Source of the DNA: Cellulomonadaceae bacterium
Lineage (GTDB): Bacteria > Actinomycetota > Actinomycetes > Actinomycetales > Cellulomonadaceae
Length of the DNA: 6,073 bases
Direction of reading: 5' to 3'
NCBI GenBank assembly: GCA_031282935.1
Contig: JAITCS010000200.1
Coordinates: 1-6,073 of the forward strand
Shown: positions 4,995 through 6,073 of the stretch, piece after piece
Numbering within the stretch: the stretch's first letter is position 1
Layout: every line of letters starts with the position of its first letter
Notes under the pieces: model-generated
What the model saw: the letters and a program-made list of their open reading frames with translations, nothing else
Told to the model about the DNA's origin: nothing
Database searches by the model: none
Translations under genes and position numbers: made by a program

Positions 4995-5924
4995 TCAGCT
5001 TCCGAGGGACTCGATGTGGCGCAGCAGCACGCCTTCACGAAGGGCCCACGGGCACACTTCGATCTGGTCAATCTTGAGCGCGCGCATGGTTTCCATTGCG
5101 ACGATGGCGCCAGCGGCGATTTGGCGGGAGCGGCGCGGGCCGATGCCGGGTAACGCCACCCGATCCTCCGAGCTCAACTTGCAGAGGCGCGGCACCCAGT
5201 CCTCCAGGTTGGCCAACGACATCGTGTAGCGCTCTCCGGCGCCGAACGGGTGGCGCGGCATCCCTGCGAGCCGAGCCAGGGAGCGGAAAGTTTTGGAGGT
5301 GCCCACCACGTGGTCGCCTTTGAGCAGGCGACCGTTGCCGAGGGCGCCGCCGAGTTTGTGGCGCACGTATTCTTTCAGGTCGGCCACCTCGTTAGCGGTG
5401 GGCGGGTCGTTTTCCCAGAGGAACTTCTTGGTCATCCGCCCGGCGCCCAGCGGAATAGAGATGGCGACGTCTGGCAATTCGTCGGTGCCAGCCGCAATTT
5501 CGAGTGAACCTCCCCCGATGTCAAGCACCAGCAGGCGCCCCACGCCCCAGCCGTACCAGCGCCGCGCGGCCAAGAAAGTTAGCCGAGCTTCGTCGGCGCC
5601 TGAAAGCACCTCAATGGGAACTCCGGCGAGCTTCGAGAGTTCGTCTAGCACCTCCGGGCCGTTCGCGGCCTCCCGGATTGCCGAGGTCGCAATCGCGAGG
5701 GTGGATTCGGCGCCCTCTTTCTTGATGACTTTCGCGGCCTCTTTGACGGCGTTCTTTAGTGTTTCGACGCCCTCGGGTGAAATTGACCCGTCATCGTCCA
5801 AGAACCGCATGAGGCGAATGTCCATGGATTGCGAGTTTTGGGGCACCGGCCTGGCGCCCCGCACAGCGTCAAGAACCGCCACGTGAACGGTGTTCGACCC
5901 GATATCAATAACGCCTAGCCGCAT
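4995..5924 (-). CDS. ppx: Exopolyphosphatase, Ppx/GppA family, short form
   Basis: Ppx/GppA enzymes remove terminal phosphate from inorganic polyphosphate, or convert pppGpp to ppGpp; both are cytosolic and tied to the stringent and phosphate responses. The 309-residue product has the ASKHA fold marks: phosphate loop 1 DIGSNTVHVAVLDA (7-20), ATSAIREAANG (79-89), LSGADEARLTF (107-117) with Glu112 in the place of the catalytic Glu of E. coli Ppx (Glu150), phosphate loop 2 LVLDIGGGSLE (132-142), and VGTSKTFRSLARLAG (207-221). The C-terminal RSRQIAAGAIV and ALREGVLL segments are typical. It stops at the end of the core domains and lacks the HD-like C-terminal part of E. coli Ppx, as in the short actinobacterial proteins related to Rv0496 of M. 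tuberculosis. ATG 5924 has AGGG (5932-5935) seven bases upstream. Polyphosphatase versus pppGpp hydrolase cannot be decided from the sequence. Confidence 0.9.
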   Translation of the reverse strand: MRLGVIDIGSNTVHVAVLDAVRGARPVPQNSQSMDIRLMRFLDDDGSISPEGVETLKNAVKEAAKVIKKEGAESTLAIATSAIREAANGPEVLDELSKLAGVPIEVLSGADEARLTFLAARRWYGWGVGRLLVLDIGGGSLEIAAGTDELPDVAISIPLGAGRMTKKFLWENDPPTANEVADLKEYVRHKLGGALGNGRLLKGDHVVGTSKTFRSLARLAGMPRHPFGAGERYTMSLANLEDWVPRLCKLSSEDRVALPGIGPRRSRQIAAGAIVAMETMRALKIDQIEVCPWALREGVLLRHIESLGS

Positions 5925-5931
5925 GAATTAA

Positions 5932-5935
5932 CCCT
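5932..5935 (-). promoter_or_regulatory. Ribosome binding site of ppx
   Basis: On the - strand AGGG precedes ATG 5924 by seven bases, which fixes the start. Further upstream, TAAATT (5946-5941) is a possible -10. A consensus-like TTGACA lies at 5984-5979 but is 32 bases from it, too far to form a normal promoter. Confidence 0.55.
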
Positions 5936-5954
5936 ATCGCAATTTATCGGAAGT

Positions 5955-5965
5955 CGGTGGTTGAG
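5955..5965 (+). repeat. Half copy of the dispersed repeat upstream of ppx
   Basis: CGGTGGTTGAG equals the first half of the repeat with the flank seen at the 4802-4826 copy read on the opposite strand. The match stops abruptly at 5965, after which the sequence reads ACGCTCCTATG and continues into G/T-rich DNA. Truncation by an insertion is possible; eleven matching bases alone do not prove it. Confidence 0.4.
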
Positions 5966-6073
5966 ACGCTCCTATGTTTGTCAAGTTGTGTGTGTGGTGT
6001 GGTGTGGGTTGTGGGGTTTTGCCTTGTGGTGGTTTTGGTTGCTGCTGCTGCTTCTAGGCTGGGAGTGTTGAAG
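5966..6073 (-). other. G/T-rich window edge with a 30-codon open frame, possible end of an inserted element
   Basis: From 5985 to 6021 the + strand has 37 bases of only G and T, and only two other bases up to 6041, unlike the rest of the window. On the - strand a frame open from the edge runs 30 codons to a TGA at 5983-5981 and would encode a low-complexity tail rich in His, Pro, Thr, Ser and Asn (for example NQNHHKAKPHNPHHTTHTT). I do not recognise it. It could be the end of a transposase gene, a C/A-rich Rho loading region for a gene beyond the edge, or non-coding DNA. No inverted terminal repeat can be tested inside the window. Confidence 0.25.

Noticed and set aside
4796..5071. Open - strand frame of 91 codons
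   Set aside because: Translates the repeats into RRLSLWRSLRS-like copies and overlaps the ppx C-terminus in another frame; no ribosome site or family match.
4695..5153. Open + strand frame of 152 codons
   Set aside because: It starts in the repeat region, consists of repeat-derived LVEPVETIG-like and ERSDRHRLNRR-like residues, and then runs antisense through the well-supported ppx gene.
5293..5886. Long + strand frame antisense to ppx
   Set aside because: Low-complexity Ser/Pro/Arg product opposite a clear Ppx/GppA coding sequence; typical shadow in GC-rich DNA.
5979..5984. TTGACA on the - strand as a ppx -35 element
   Set aside because: No -10 hexamer at 16-19 bases; the only candidate, TAAATT, is 32 bases away.
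6040..6055. GCT/CTG triplet run as a coding or regulatory repeat
   Set aside because: Only about four triplets; the + strand frame ends in TAG at once and gives a Cys-rich product without sense.

Overview
The window reads as chromosomal DNA of a moderately GC-rich actinomycete, by inference an Actinomycetaceae- or Bifidobacteriaceae-like genome. The signs are the mixed ATG/GTG/TTG starts, a single-domain Ppx/GppA of the actinobacterial short type, a secreted protein with a YQWxRDG Ig-like domain, and many copies of a TGAGCCTGTCGAAACC-type palindromic repeat that I recall as common in actinobacterial genomes. No species assignment is possible by eye.

Layout. Bases 1-168 hold the 3' end of a TraX-family membrane protein. 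Bases 235-1810 form a tRNA/ribosome-maturation block: rimM (16S rRNA processing), an unrecognised acidic 83-residue protein, and trmD (tRNA m1G37 methyltransferase, TTG start, translationally coupled to the small ORF). The rimM-orf83 gap carries an unusual cluster of GGATA pentamers. Bases 1811-1992 are a non-coding leader with a small palindrome and a direct repeat, followed by a 12-TM transporter of the UMF1/Atg22-like MFS family (1993-3444), whose last codons are made by a copy of the dispersed repeat. A predicted secreted Ig-like protein follows (3592-4680).

Bases 4681-4994 separate this + strand protein from the convergent ppx/gppA gene (4995-5924, - strand). They are built almost wholly from the dispersed repeat: exact copies in both orientations, a long inverted repeat, a separate 9-bp palindrome, and diverged copies in a 69-bp tandem arrangement that reaches to within 2 bp of the ppx stop. 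Bases 5925-6073 hold the ppx start region, a half copy of the repeat, and an abrupt, almost pure G/T stretch that may be the edge of an inserted element.

The genes do not form one pathway. RimM and TrmD belong to translation; the transporter, secreted protein and Ppx appear independent. The most distinctive content is the repeat family and how it shapes gene ends, not a new enzyme system. I saw no CRISPR array, phage, toxin-antitoxin or defence gene.
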